Positions 1 through 8,695 are shown, counted from the stretch's first letter. The stretch is 64,000 bases of DNA from Pseudoflavonifractor sp. An184 (GCF_002160305.1 NZ_NFKI01000009.1:1-64000); one strand, 5' to 3'. A program made the numbers and translations. Notes: generated from the sequence alone by a model not told the origin.

Positions 1-676
1 CTCCACGTCTGAACCCTCCCCCGCCCCGTCCGGTTCAAACCGGCCCGCGCAGCCCGCAGCCTCCTCCTCTCCGGCGGAACCGGAGGCCGGAGCCGCCCCC
101 GACCTGTCCCTCTCCCTCTCCCAGCTGATCTTCGGCCTCTGGCTGCTGGGGGCCGCGGCGGTCCTGATTTGGAACCTGCTGTCCCACCTGCGCTTCTGCC
201 GGTACCTGAACCGCTGGGCCTCCCCCGTCCGGGACGCGGACATTCTGGCCCTCTACAACGCCCTGGGCGACCAGCTGGGGCTGGACCGCCGCCCCCGCCT
301 GCTCTCCTGCCCCGGCCTGGCCGTCCCCATGCTGGCCGGGCTGTTCCGGCCCGCCCTTCTCCTTCCGGAGAACCCGCCCGCCGGAGACGCCCTGCGGTTC
401 TCCCTCCTCCATGAGCTCACCCACTTCCGCCGCAGGGACATCTTCCGCAAGACCCTGGCCCTGTGGGTGCGGGTCCTCCACTGGTTCAACCCCCTGGTGT
501 GGCTCACCGCCCGCACCATGGACCGGGACATTGAGCTCTCCTGTGACGAGAGCGCCTTGAAACACCTCCCGCCGGCGGAGCACGCCGCCTACGGCCGCAC
601 CATTTTAAGCGCCGTGTCCGCCCTCACCGGGGCGGGCAGGCCACAGTCTGTCTCCATTTCCGATTCGGATTTTTAA
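1..676 (+). CDS. M56-family (BlaR1/MecR1-like) membrane metallopeptidase, 5' partial, short C-terminus
   Basis: The reading frame is open from the window edge (codons from base 2), so the start lies upstream; about 224 residues are visible. One membrane segment appears near visible residues 40-60, followed by a cytoplasmic peptidase domain with the zinc motif HELTH and, further on, the conserved stretches WFNPLVWL and ELSCDE. BlaR1-type proteins are membrane proteases that cleave a BlaI-type repressor when an outer sensor domain is triggered. The reading frame stops just after AYGRTILSA, where family members normally continue into a linker, a fourth membrane helix and the outer sensor. That missing part starts as a separate gene 13 bp downstream. 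A BlaI partner would be expected upstream, outside the window. Family call is firm; whether the protein is still functional is uncertain. Confidence 0.88.
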   Translation, partial: STSEPSPAPSGSNRPAQPAASSSPAEPEAGAAPDLSLSLSQLIFGLWLLGAAAVLIWNLLSHLRFCRYLNRWASPVRDADILALYNALGDQLGLDRRPRLLSCPGLAVPMLAGLFRPALLLPENPPAGDALRFSLLHELTHFRRRDIFRKTLALWVRVLHWFNPLVWLTARTMDRDIELSCDESALKHLPPAEHAAYGRTILSAVSALTGAGRPQSVSISDSDF

Positions 677-689
677 AGAGAGGTGCCCT

Positions 690-2264
690 ATGCCTACTTC
701 TATCTTTCACTCCCCCTTCACCACCGCCCTCTCTGGCTCCGCCAAAGAGACGGAGGACCGCATCCGCAACATCTTTCAATATGAAAAGAAGCGCCCGCCG
801 GTGCCGGCCCTGCTGCTGGCCTGTGCCCTGGCCCTGACCTGCGGAGGGCTGGTGTCCTGCCAGCCCGCTTCGGGCGCGGATTCCGCCCCGCCAACCGGGT
901 TGGGCATCTCTATGGACATTCAGTACTACGACACTTTGGGGAATTACATCGAAATTCCCACGCTGACTCTGCCCAGTGACACAGAACCAGACGAGGGGAT
1001 AACCGCCATCAACCAAGCTCTGGCGGAGCTGAAAGCGGAATACACTCCACTTCTCTCCGCCTTGGAGGGCGGTACGGCGGCCCATCTGGACTATATTTCC
1101 ACCTTTGAGAACCGTTGCCTGTTCTATCCCACCCAGACGACTCAACACTTGAATCTAGTGTTCTTTCGCTCCAGCTATACGACCGACCTGAACACCGGCC
1201 ATGTCCTCACCTTGGTCTATGATTTCCGTGAGGGACGACAGGTCACTCTGGAAGACGCCCTAGAGGCGGCAGGGCAGACCGAAGCCGGCCTGTATCAGGC
1301 CCTCGCGGACCAGTACGCCCCGGAGCTGGCTCAGCGCTCTCAGGAGATTACCCGAAATCAGGCTCCCGACCTCCCCCCGGCAAATCTGGCTATTCACGCT
1401 TTGGCTTTAGAAGGCTTCCGTATGAAGTCGGATGGGGAGCCCGTCTTCTACCTTACTGCCCGGGTAGATGACCAGGATGATACCGTGTCCGACGCGGTCA
1501 GCGGCTCCGATAACCTCTATATCTGGTCCGGAGGGCATTTTGAACTCTACGACCAGTACGCCCCAAATCTCCCGCCTCTGGTACCACTGGAGGAGCAGCT
1601 GGATCAGTGGTTTGGGGGTCAGCCCCTGTGGTGCCAGTGGTCTTTGCATGGCGGGGAACCGGAGGGCGGGTTTGTTACCCCCAGTTCCCCTGCCCCCGAT
1701 TCATCCGAATATCCCGGCGGCAGCTCCGCCGCTCCAGTCTCTCCAGATTCGGAGTCCGCTTCCGAGGAGGATGCTGTGTCCAGCACATCGGAAGACTACG
1801 GCCTGTGGAACCTGGAGTACTCCCTTTGGCGGGATGGATGGGATTCCCCCGCCGGTCTTGGGATGCAGACCAGCACCATCTTCTTTGATGCTCCAGGGAC
1901 CCGCATCGAGCGGCCCGGCGAGAGCCTGACCCAGAACGAGGAGGACTACTGGCTCACCTATGAGTGGGATGGTTTTTCCGCCCGCTATTACCACCTGGCC
2001 TCCAACGGCTCCGAGACTCTGCGCACCATCGACACCACCCGCACCGACGTGACCACCCAGCGGGGCGTGCGGGTGGGGGACAGCCGGGAGGACGTGCTGG
2101 CCGCCTACCCGGAGGCCAAGTCCCACTCGGACCGGAACCCCTCCCTCAACGAGGAGAGCTGCCTTTGGATTTCGGAGGACCTGGAGAACGACCAAGGATT
2201 GGCGCTTCTATTTTATCTGGACGGGGACACGGTGCGGCAGATCACCCTGACCCGTCTTCTATAA
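690..2264 (+). CDS. Detached BlaR1-like C-terminal half / putative lipoprotein, paralogue 1
   Basis: 524 aa. Residues about 8-35 (SPFTTALSGSAKETEDRIRN, then IFQYEKKRPP) match the linker that in BlaR1/M56 proteins joins the peptidase to the last membrane helix. A hydrophobic segment follows and ends in GLVSCQP, which fits a lipobox. The rest is predicted to be outside the cell, acidic, with a Ser/Glu/Pro-rich linker near residues 330-370. A C-terminal domain contains TTRTDVTTQRGVRVGDS, resembling the G-x-x-x-G-D-S segment of SmpA/OmlA-like folds. A GAGAGGTG ribosome site lies 6 bases before the ATG. It is the first of three tandem paralogues. Function is unknown; a sensor or anchored ligand-binding role is inference from the BlaR1 relation. 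Confidence 0.75.
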   Translation: MPTSIFHSPFTTALSGSAKETEDRIRNIFQYEKKRPPVPALLLACALALTCGGLVSCQPASGADSAPPTGLGISMDIQYYDTLGNYIEIPTLTLPSDTEPDEGITAINQALAELKAEYTPLLSALEGGTAAHLDYISTFENRCLFYPTQTTQHLNLVFFRSSYTTDLNTGHVLTLVYDFREGRQVTLEDALEAAGQTEAGLYQALADQYAPELAQRSQEITRNQAPDLPPANLAIHALALEGFRMKSDGEPVFYLTARVDDQDDTVSDAVSGSDNLYIWSGGHFELYDQYAPNLPPLVPLEEQLDQWFGGQPLWCQWSLHGGEPEGGFVTPSSPAPDSSEYPGGSSAAPVSPDSESASEEDAVSSTSEDYGLWNLEYSLWRDGWDSPAGLGMQTSTIFFDAPGTRIERPGESLTQNEEDYWLTYEWDGFSARYYHLASNGSETLRTIDTTRTDVTTQRGVRVGDSREDVLAAYPEAKSHSDRNPSLNEESCLWISEDLENDQGLALLFYLDGDTVRQITLTRLL

Positions 2265-2303
2265 GGGGCCAGGCGCCCCCCACTCTGCAAAGGAGTATAC
2301 GCT

Positions 2304-3947
2304 ATGAAAAACACCTCCCTCCCCCGCTCCCCCTTCTCCACTCCCCTGTCCGGCTCGGCCAGGGAGACGGAGGACCGCATTCGGAATATCTTTCAATACA
2401 AAAAGAAACGCCCGCCCCTTCTGCTTTTCATTCTGGCCTGCGCCCTGGCTCTGACCTGCGGGGGGCTGGTGTCCTGCCAGCCCCCCGCGGGCGGAAGCGC
2501 CTCAGACATAAGCGAGGATACGGCCCCCACCGCCGGGCCGGGCATCGCCATGGCCATCCAGTACTATGACACCAGCCTCAACTACATCGAGGTCCCCACC
2601 CTGGTCCCGCCGGAGGGGGAGGAGCTGGACGAGGCGGCGGCCTCCATCAACCAGGACCTGGAACAGTTGGCCCAGGAGTACGCCTGGGTCCAGGATTCCT
2701 CGGGGGAAGAGGCCGTTTACACGTCCCAGCAGTGCATCTTCTACCCCGCCGAGACGGACCGGTACCTGAACCTGGTACTCTATCAGAACGACGGCAGCTA
2801 CGGCAGCAGCGGGGATATCCACACCTGGTGCTATGACAAAGAGGAGCAAACCCTGGTGACCACCCAGCAGGCCCTGGAGCTGGCCGGGCTTACGGAGGAC
2901 CTGCTCTGCTCCGGCCTGGACCAGTATGTGACCAACAACACGAACAACACCCTTGCCTATGCGCTCACCCCTGTTCCCATTCAAGAGCCCGCTCAGATCC
3001 AGGGCTTCCGCATCGGCGGGGACGGCCATGTGGTATTTTACCTGTCTGTCACCACCGACTTCGTCCACACCGATACCGGCGGGGAGTACGACCCCTGGTG
3101 GCACATCTACCGCTGGGAAAATGGCTCTTTCACCCACTATAACCCAGCCTCCTGGGAGACCGTTCGCCTGGTTCCGGCGGAGGAAACGCTTTCGCTGGAC
3201 CCGCCTCTTTGGTGTCAGTGGAACTTTGCCGGTACAGGCCCCAAGGGGGGCTACACCAGTTCCGCCGTGGGCCCCTACGACGACTACCAGGAGGCCTATG
3301 CCGCTGTGCTGCGCAATCTGCTCCAGGACGATATCTCTCCCGAGGGCGGTAATGCCCATATGGACCCCTCCGGCGACAGCGGGATGGACCCGCCCCTCAA
3401 CTCCTTTGCCGTCTCTGATGTGGACGGAGATGGGCAGGAGGAACTGGTGCTGCTTCAGTCCTGCGAAATATACGCCGGTTACCGGGGCTATGTACTGGCC
3501 TATGATCCGGCGTCGGGGGCAGTGAAGATCGCCCTGTCCGGATTCCCTGACATGACTTTTTATGATACCGGGGCTGTGACCGTCGGTGCAAGCCACGCTC
3601 AGGGGTCGAGTGGCCGCTTCTGGCCCTACTCCATCTATACCTACAACGCCTCAACGGATACCTACCGGGATGAGGGCTGGGTGACCGCCTGGGACCGGCA
3701 GATCTGGGACAACAACCCAGACTTTGCTCCGTTTCCGGAGGAGCTGGACACCAGCGGCACCGGATTTCTCTACTATATCACGGACGCTCAAACCTCCGAG
3801 AGGGTCGGCCCAGTGGACGCGTCGGTATACGAGGCCTGGCGGGACCAGTACCTGGACGTGGACGGAGTACTCCCCCTGACCTGGCATGCCTTGAATGAAG
3901 AAAATATTCTGGCTCTGGAGAACGGGACCCTCCCCGCCAATTTCTAA
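2304..3947 (+). CDS. Detached BlaR1-like C-terminal half / putative lipoprotein, paralogue 2
   Basis: 547 aa, preceded by AAGGAG 9 bases before the ATG. The N-terminal 65 residues are nearly the same as in the preceding gene (SPFSTPLSGSARETEDRIRN, charged KKKRPP, a hydrophobic stretch, then GLVSCQP), and the first outer domain (YYDTSLNYIEVPTL) is also related. The second half differs: it has VSDVDGDGQEELVLLQS, a DVDGDG-type calcium-loop or FG-GAP/VCBS-like element, and lacks the RGVRVGDS domain of copies 1 and 3. The tandem genes therefore share a head but have exchanged tails. The stop codon lies inside a tandem heptamer array. Function unknown. Confidence 0.72.
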   Translation: MKNTSLPRSPFSTPLSGSARETEDRIRNIFQYKKKRPPLLLFILACALALTCGGLVSCQPPAGGSASDISEDTAPTAGPGIAMAIQYYDTSLNYIEVPTLVPPEGEELDEAAASINQDLEQLAQEYAWVQDSSGEEAVYTSQQCIFYPAETDRYLNLVLYQNDGSYGSSGDIHTWCYDKEEQTLVTTQQALELAGLTEDLLCSGLDQYVTNNTNNTLAYALTPVPIQEPAQIQGFRIGGDGHVVFYLSVTTDFVHTDTGGEYDPWWHIYRWENGSFTHYNPASWETVRLVPAEETLSLDPPLWCQWNFAGTGPKGGYTSSAVGPYDDYQEAYAAVLRNLLQDDISPEGGNAHMDPSGDSGMDPPLNSFAVSDVDGDGQEELVLLQSCEIYAGYRGYVLAYDPASGAVKIALSGFPDMTFYDTGAVTVGASHAQGSSGRFWPYSIYTYNASTDTYRDEGWVTAWDRQIWDNNPDFAPFPEELDTSGTGFLYYITDAQTSERVGPVDASVYEAWRDQYLDVDGVLPLTWHALNEENILALENGTLPANF

Positions 3948-3971
3948 TTCCTAACTCCTAATTCCTAATTC
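3944..3971. repeat. Tandem heptamer array, CTAATTC x4
   Basis: Four abutting 7-bp units (CTAATTC, CTAACTC, CTAATTC, CTAATTC) lie between paralogues 2 and 3, beginning over the stop codon of paralogue 2. Two other heptamer arrays with different units occur at 29177-29295 and 34676-34759. The shape resembles the short tandemly repeated heptamers known from cyanobacteria. Confidence 0.85.
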
Positions 3972-3988
3972 AATTTGAGGTGTTTGAT

Positions 3989-5869
3989 ATGCCCAAAGCC
4001 GCGCCTCCGAACACTCCCTTCTCCACCCCCCTGTCCGGCTCGGCCAGGGAGACGGAGGAGCGTATCCGAAATATCTTCCAATACCAGAAGAAGCGCCCGC
4101 CGATCCTGCTTCTGGCCCTGGCCTGCGCCCTGGCTCTGCTGTGCGGGGGGCTGGTGTCCTGTCAGCCTCAGTCCCCGGCCGTCTCCCTGTCCCAGGAGGA
4201 GGAACAGCTGCTGTCCCTGCTGGCGGCGGAGGATCAAAGCATTTGGGAGGAGGGGGATGAGCCCCGCCTTCTGGTCTGTGTGGAACAGGGGGACTACCTG
4301 CTGGGGGCGGCCGCCTACTCCCACCGGCTGGGCGATACCCTGCTCATCGGGGTGATGGACCGGGAGACCGGGGAGCTCACCGCTCCGGCATATCAGCAGG
4401 GGATCTACTATGGCACCCCGTATGTCACCACCTTCCAGCAAAATGGGGAGAACTACCTGCTGTATACCCACAACGGCATGCACCAGGGCCTTTCGGAAGG
4501 CAGCTCCGGGCTGATCCGTCTGGAGGGCGACGACTTTACCTGGACCTGGCCGGTGGAGGGCGACCTGCGGGACGAGAGTTCCCAGGCTTTTGCCGACTAT
4601 AAGAACTACTGGGAGGACCACCTGGCCCTGCTGGCCCCCGGCGGGGTGGATGTGTTTGTGGAGACGGACTACGACGTGCTCCGCGGCGTGGGGCCCCAGT
4701 GGGCGGTGGACCACAGTGAAAACTTCTACATCCCGGAGGAGGGGGACCTGCCCATCCCCATCCCCTACCAGACCCGGGTGTGGGTGGAGAACTTCACCCG
4801 GGACAGCCGCAATGCCCTGAACGCCGGCAACCGCTCCGCCCTGTACCACATCGTATCCATGAAAGCGGAGGAACCCGTCCCCGGACAGGGGGAGGGGGAC
4901 TCCCTCTACTCCCTGTTGGCCTTCTGCGATGGCCGGGCCGAAGCTGGGGAGGGCGGCTGGCTCTCCGCCGTCCTCCTCTTTGACCAGGAGACCGGACAGG
5001 TGGGCGACGTGCTGGCCTGGGCACAGGGAGACCGGGAGGAGGTGGAGCTCCCCCGGGAGACCTGGGGCGGTCTGGAGGAGCGGGACCGGCTGATTGCGGA
5101 ATATTATCAGAGCCAGGGCTACTCTCAGATCTATTTCCCGGGCGAAGCGGCCCCCGAGGTCCTTCCAGAAGCTGCGTTAGCCATCGAGTCCATTGTCTAT
5201 GGAGATGAGATGGCCAACGGAGCGACAAGGAGCATCGCCTATGAGGTGACCTTCCGAGCTTACTATACGGAAGGCGTGTCAGACTACCTCGTTTTACAGA
5301 GAGACGGAGCGGACGGCTCCTTCCTCCGGCTGCTGGGGCAGTACCCAGCTCATACAGGAAAATCCGCCCGGGATGCCGCCTTCCAGGAGACCTTTGGGCT
5401 GATGGATGTGGACGTCTCCCTGCTGTATGACAGCAGCTCCCCGCCGGTAGGGCTGGGAGATTGGCGGGAGCCCTCCTATCTGATCCAGAAGGGCGGGCCT
5501 GCGGTGGAAATTCTGGAAAACGGGGAACCGATCTATAACCCAGGGGACTACTGGGACCGTTGGAGTGTGGATGGCTTCACCGCCCTGCGATATTACCACG
5601 CTTCGGAGGACCGCTGGACTGTCCAATCTATCGAGACCACCCGCACCGACCTGCGCACCTACCGGGGAATCCAGGTGGGGGACAGCCGCTCCATGGTGCA
5701 GAACTTGTATCCGGAGCTCCGGGACAGAGACTACTGGCACCTGTACGACAGCGCGGAGGAGGATTTTCTGTGGTACTGCGACAGCTCCATAGACCTGGGT
5801 CCCGCCCTGCTGTTCTTCTTTGAAAATGACCAGGTGAGCCGGATTGTCCTCTACGACATGTTTGATTGA
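3989..5869 (+). CDS. Detached BlaR1-like C-terminal half / putative lipoprotein, paralogue 3
   Basis: 626 aa from the ATG at 3989, chosen because TTGAGG (3975-3980) lies 8 bases ahead; an in-frame GTG at 3980 overlaps that ribosome site. The head is again SPFS/TPFSTPLSGSARETEERI-like, with a KKRPP charge cluster, a hydrophobic segment and GLVSCQP lipobox. The long outer region is unlike those of copies 1 and 2 until the last about 110 residues, where TTRTDLRTYRGIQVGDS matches the C-terminal domain of copy 1. It is followed by a strong hairpin terminator. Likely an exported, lipid-anchored protein; function unknown. Confidence 0.72.
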   Translation: MPKAAPPNTPFSTPLSGSARETEERIRNIFQYQKKRPPILLLALACALALLCGGLVSCQPQSPAVSLSQEEEQLLSLLAAEDQSIWEEGDEPRLLVCVEQGDYLLGAAAYSHRLGDTLLIGVMDRETGELTAPAYQQGIYYGTPYVTTFQQNGENYLLYTHNGMHQGLSEGSSGLIRLEGDDFTWTWPVEGDLRDESSQAFADYKNYWEDHLALLAPGGVDVFVETDYDVLRGVGPQWAVDHSENFYIPEEGDLPIPIPYQTRVWVENFTRDSRNALNAGNRSALYHIVSMKAEEPVPGQGEGDSLYSLLAFCDGRAEAGEGGWLSAVLLFDQETGQVGDVLAWAQGDREEVELPRETWGGLEERDRLIAEYYQSQGYSQIYFPGEAAPEVLPEAALAIESIVYGDEMANGATRSIAYEVTFRAYYTEGVSDYLVLQRDGADGSFLRLLGQYPAHTGKSARDAAFQETFGLMDVDVSLLYDSSSPPVGLGDWREPSYLIQKGGPAVEILENGEPIYNPGDYWDRWSVDGFTALRYYHASEDRWTVQSIETTRTDLRTYRGIQVGDSRSMVQNLYPELRDRDYWHLYDSAEEDFLWYCDSSIDLGPALLFFFENDQVSRIVLYDMFD

Positions 5870-5883
5870 GAGGCCGTGATACA

Positions 5884-5919
5884 AAAAACGCGGAAGCCCA
5901 GAGGGACTTCCGCGTTTTT
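5884..5919. terminator. Bidirectional intrinsic terminator
   Basis: A 13-bp inverted repeat (AAAAACGCGGAAG at 5884-5896 with its complement at 5907-5919) has A-tract and T-tract flanks. It separates the converging BlaR1-like cluster (+) and the U32 gene (-). Confidence 0.9.
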
Positions 5920-5936
5920 CTGCATCGGATCTTATG

Positions 5937-7157
5937 TTACGGCGTCAGGTCCGCCTGCCGCCGGAGGAGGGACAGGGGCGGGGCCGCCTGGGGCAGCTTC
6001 AGGGTAAAGCGCATCTGGGGCTTGCGCACCTGCTCCAGCACATTGCCCTCCTCGTCCCGCAGCTCCCCCACCTGGAAGGACACGGGGCGCACGTCGGGGC
6101 CCACCAGCTCCAGGGTGTCCCCGGTGGAGAACTTGTTGTTCAGGGTGAGCAGGGCGTTGCCCTCCCCGTCGCAGGAGCGCACCTTGGCCACGATCTGCCA
6201 GTCCCGGATGTACCGGGAGTCCTCGGTAAACTGCCCCGGCTGTCCGTAGTAGAAGCCGGTGGAGTAGTGGCGGTGGCTGATGTGCTCCACCTCGTCCCGC
6301 CACACCGGGTCCAGGGGCTCCCCCGCCATAGCCGCGTCGATGGCGTGGCGGTAGGCCCCGGTGACAATGGCGGCGTAGTAGGCCGACTTGGCCCGGCCCT
6401 CCAACTTGAGGGAGTTGAGCCCCGCCTCCATCAGCTCCCCCACGTGGTCAATCATGCACATATCCCGGGAGTTCAGGATGTAAGTTTCCCCATTTTCCTC
6501 AAAAATGGGGAAATACTCCCCGGGGCGCTTCTCCTCCATGAGGGCATACTGGTACCGGCAGGGCTGGGCGCAGGCCCCCCGGTTGGAGTCCCGGCCCGTC
6601 ATGTAGTTGGACAGGAGGCACCGCCCGGAATAGCTTACGCACATGGCCCCGTGGGCAAAGGCCTCCAGCTCCAGCTCCTTGGGGGTCTTGGCCCGGATCT
6701 CCCGGATCTCGTCCAGGGACAGTTCCCGGGCCAGGATGACCCGCTTGGCCCCCAGGTCGTACCAGGCCCGGGCGCACTGGTAGTTGACCACGCTGGCCTG
6801 GGTGGAGATGTGCCGCTCCACATGGGGGGCGTACTTCCCGGCCAGGGAGAACACCCCCATGTCGGCCAGAATCACCGCGTCCACCCCCAGGCTGTCCAGG
6901 TACTCCAGCCACTCCGGCAGGCGGGCGGCCTCCTCGTTCCGGGGCATGGTATTGCAGGTGACGTGGACCCGGACGCTCTTGCCGTGACACAGCTCCACGG
7001 CGGCCTTCAGCTCCTCGGGGCTGAAATTGCCCGCGAAGGAGCGCATGCCAAATGTAGTACCGGCCAGATAGACCGCGTCGGCCCCATAGGCCAGGGCCAT
7101 CTCCAGCCGCTCCATGTCCCCCGCCGGGGCCAGAAGCTCAATTTTCTTCTCGTTCAA
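5937..7157 (-). CDS. Peptidase U32 family protein (YrrO/TrhP-like, tRNA hydroxylation)
   Basis: 406 aa from a TTG at 7157, chosen because GGAGGT lies 6 bases upstream; the longer frame runs into the mltG terminator. The N-terminus KIELLAPAGDMERL is the family hallmark. The U32 signature is at residues 165-180 (EAFAHGAMCVSYSGRC) with further cysteines near 196-202 (ACAQPC), typical cluster ligands. Despite the name, the studied bacterial members (TrhP/YegQ, B. subtilis YrrN/YrrO) hydroxylate tRNA U34 using prephenate, and RlhA acts on 23S rRNA. Length and the neighbouring mltG (yrrL) favour the YrrO/TrhP branch, as in the B. subtilis yrr region. The exact substrate is inferred. Confidence 0.9.
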   Translation of the reverse strand: MNEKKIELLAPAGDMERLEMALAYGADAVYLAGTTFGMRSFAGNFSPEELKAAVELCHGKSVRVHVTCNTMPRNEEAARLPEWLEYLDSLGVDAVILADMGVFSLAGKYAPHVERHISTQASVVNYQCARAWYDLGAKRVILARELSLDEIREIRAKTPKELELEAFAHGAMCVSYSGRCLLSNYMTGRDSNRGACAQPCRYQYALMEEKRPGEYFPIFEENGETYILNSRDMCMIDHVGELMEAGLNSLKLEGRAKSAYYAAIVTGAYRHAIDAAMAGEPLDPVWRDEVEHISHRHYSTGFYYGQPGQFTEDSRYIRDWQIVAKVRSCDGEGNALLTLNNKFSTGDTLELVGPDVRPVSFQVGELRDEEGNVLEQVRKPQMRFTLKLPQAAPPLSLLRRQADLTP

Positions 7158-7170
7158 GGAAATACCTCCC

Positions 7171-7200
7171 AAAAACGGGCCCCGGAACATTCCGGGGCCC
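7171..7200 (-). terminator. Intrinsic terminator after mltG
   Basis: An 11-bp GC stem (GGGCCCCGGAA, loop CAT, complement) is followed on the minus strand by TTTTT at 7175-7171, just before the U32 ribosome site. mltG and the U32 gene are thus partly uncoupled. Confidence 0.88.
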
Positions 7201-7212
7201 ATTTCCAAACTG

Positions 7213-8361
7213 TTAAGAATTGCCGTACCGCTCCTGCGAGGCCATAAAGCTCTGCATCTCGCTGTATGTGCGGAAGAAGTGGTGGGTGTTGTCGTCCCCC
7301 AGGGCGTAGTAGTAATAGGACGTGTCCGCGGGGTTCATGGCCGCCTGGATGGACTCCATGCCGGGGTTGGCAATGGGTCCGGGGGGCAGGCCGGGATAGA
7401 GGTAGGTGTTGTAGGGGGAGTCGATGGACCGGTCCGCGTCGGTGGGCACATTCCCGCCGTTGATATAGGCCAGGGTGGCGTCGATCTGCAGATAGCCGTT
7501 GGTGCCCGCGGAGGCGTTGGGGTTGTTCAGACGGTTGTAGATGACCGAGGCGATGGTCTCCCGGTCGCTGCCGTCGGTCTCCTTTTCAATCATGGAGGCC
7601 ACCGTGAGCACCTCATGGATGGACCGGCCGCTGTTCAGGATCTCCTGGCGCATCTCGTCCGTCAACTTGGCGTCAAACTGCACCAGCATCTTGTTGATGA
7701 CATACAGGGGGTTCTCCGGGGTGGTGAACTCATAGGTGTCCGGGAACAGATACCCCTCCAGCCGGTGGTAGTCCCCCAGCTCGATGTCCTGGAGGAAGGA
7801 GAAGGCGTAGTCGTGGTTGGCGGCCATATCCTGGAGGTCCTCCACACTGGCCACGTTCCGCTCCTCCAGCAGGGTGAAGATCTGGTCGATGGTATAGCCC
7901 TCCGGGATGGTGACGGAGATGGTGGCTTTGCTGGAGGAATTGGCGCTCATGCCGGTGAGCAGGGCCCGGTAGTCCATGTTGGTGTTCAAGGTGAAGGTGC
8001 CCGGCACCACCTCATCCTTGCTCCCGGTGAAGGCGGCAAACAGGTTAAACAGAAACTTGTACTCAATGAGTCCGTTCTCCTTGAGCATGTCCGCCACATC
8101 ATCGAAGCTGTCTTCACTGGAAATGGTAACGGTAACCGTTTTCTGCTCTTTGTTCAGGGCCAGCACATCGTTGGCCGCCACCCAGCCGATACAGGCCAGC
8201 AGGGCGGAAATTCCGATGACAAACACCACATAGAGCAGAGCAAAGCTCGTCGCGGCGCGGCCCTTTTTCCGTCCGCCGCGATTCTGAGTCGTCCGGGACC
8301 GGCCGGAAGCGCGGGATCGGCGCTCCGGCTGATCGCCAGTTCTGCGTTGTTCTTGTGCCAT
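7213..8361 (-). CDS. mltG: Endolytic peptidoglycan transglycosylase MltG (YceG-like)
   Basis: 382 aa from the ATG at 8361 (GGAG 8 bases ahead); upstream in-frame codons are read-through. A basic cytoplasmic head (residues 1-38) precedes a single membrane helix (about 39-61) and an outer YceG domain. Visible family motifs are PEGYTIDQIF, LEGYLFPDTYEF, the catalytic-Glu region ASMIEKETDG near residue 255, IASVIYNRLNN and YLYPGLPPGPIANPG. MltG cleaves nascent glycan strands at the membrane and sets strand length during cell-wall growth. The gene ends at its own terminator. Confidence 0.96.
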   Translation of the reverse strand: MAQEQRRTGDQPERRSRASGRSRTTQNRGGRKKGRAATSFALLYVVFVIGISALLACIGWVAANDVLALNKEQKTVTVTISSEDSFDDVADMLKENGLIEYKFLFNLFAAFTGSKDEVVPGTFTLNTNMDYRALLTGMSANSSSKATISVTIPEGYTIDQIFTLLEERNVASVEDLQDMAANHDYAFSFLQDIELGDYHRLEGYLFPDTYEFTTPENPLYVINKMLVQFDAKLTDEMRQEILNSGRSIHEVLTVASMIEKETDGSDRETIASVIYNRLNNPNASAGTNGYLQIDATLAYINGGNVPTDADRSIDSPYNTYLYPGLPPGPIANPGMESIQAAMNPADTSYYYYALGDDNTHHFFRTYSEMQSFMASQERYGNS

Positions 8362-8490
8362 AGGGTCAGCTCCTAACAAGAGAAAAATTTCCCCCCGGAA
8401 GAACCTGGGACAGGGGGGCGCCATAGACTATACCAGAACGCGCGGGAAGGAGAAAGCTCCCCCCGGCGAGGCAAGCGAGGTGAAACGAAT

Positions 8491-8652
8491 ATGTGTTGTG
8501 GGAACAACGGGTTTGGCGGCAGCGGCTGCCTGTGGATCATCCTGCTGATCATCATCCTGTGCTGCTGCTGCGGCAACGGGAACAGCTGGGGCGGCAACAA
8601 CTGCGGCTGCAACAACGGCTGCGGCGGCTGTGACAACGGCTGCGGCTGCTGA
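8491..8652 (+). CDS. 53-aa Cys/Gly/Asn-rich membrane micro-protein (chorion-like HCB13 / YjcZ-like)
   Basis: A short gene with GAGGTG 8 bases before the ATG and a perfect terminator 18 bp after the stop. It encodes MCCGNNGFGGSG, a hydrophobic stretch (residues 14-23, LWIILLIIIL), then CCCCGNGNSWGG and a tail of C-G-C and N-N-G-C units: 13 cysteines in 53 residues. Proteins of this make-up in Clostridia are commonly annotated as chorion class high-cysteine HCB protein 13, and resemble small spore-associated YjcZ-type proteins. A spore-coat or membrane role is inference. It lies alone on the plus strand among minus-strand genes. Confidence 0.8.
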   Translation: MCCGNNGFGGSGCLWIILLIIILCCCCGNGNSWGGNNCGCNNGCGGCDNGCGC

Positions 8653-8670
8653 GGTCCATCCTTGGAGGAG

Positions 8671-8695
8671 AGCGGGGCGTAAGCCCCGCTTTTTT
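8671..8695 (+). terminator. Intrinsic terminator of the Cys-rich micro-gene
   Basis: AGCGGGGC-GTAA-GCCCCGCT followed by TTTTT. It also faces the converging cyclo-ligase gene. Confidence 0.92.

Noticed and set aside
660-700. Simple frameshift error between the M56 gene and the first detached half
   Set aside because: The downstream gene has its own ribosome site and ATG, and two further copies of the same head are independent genes, so a single sequencing error would not explain the arrangement. It is kept only as a refutation test.
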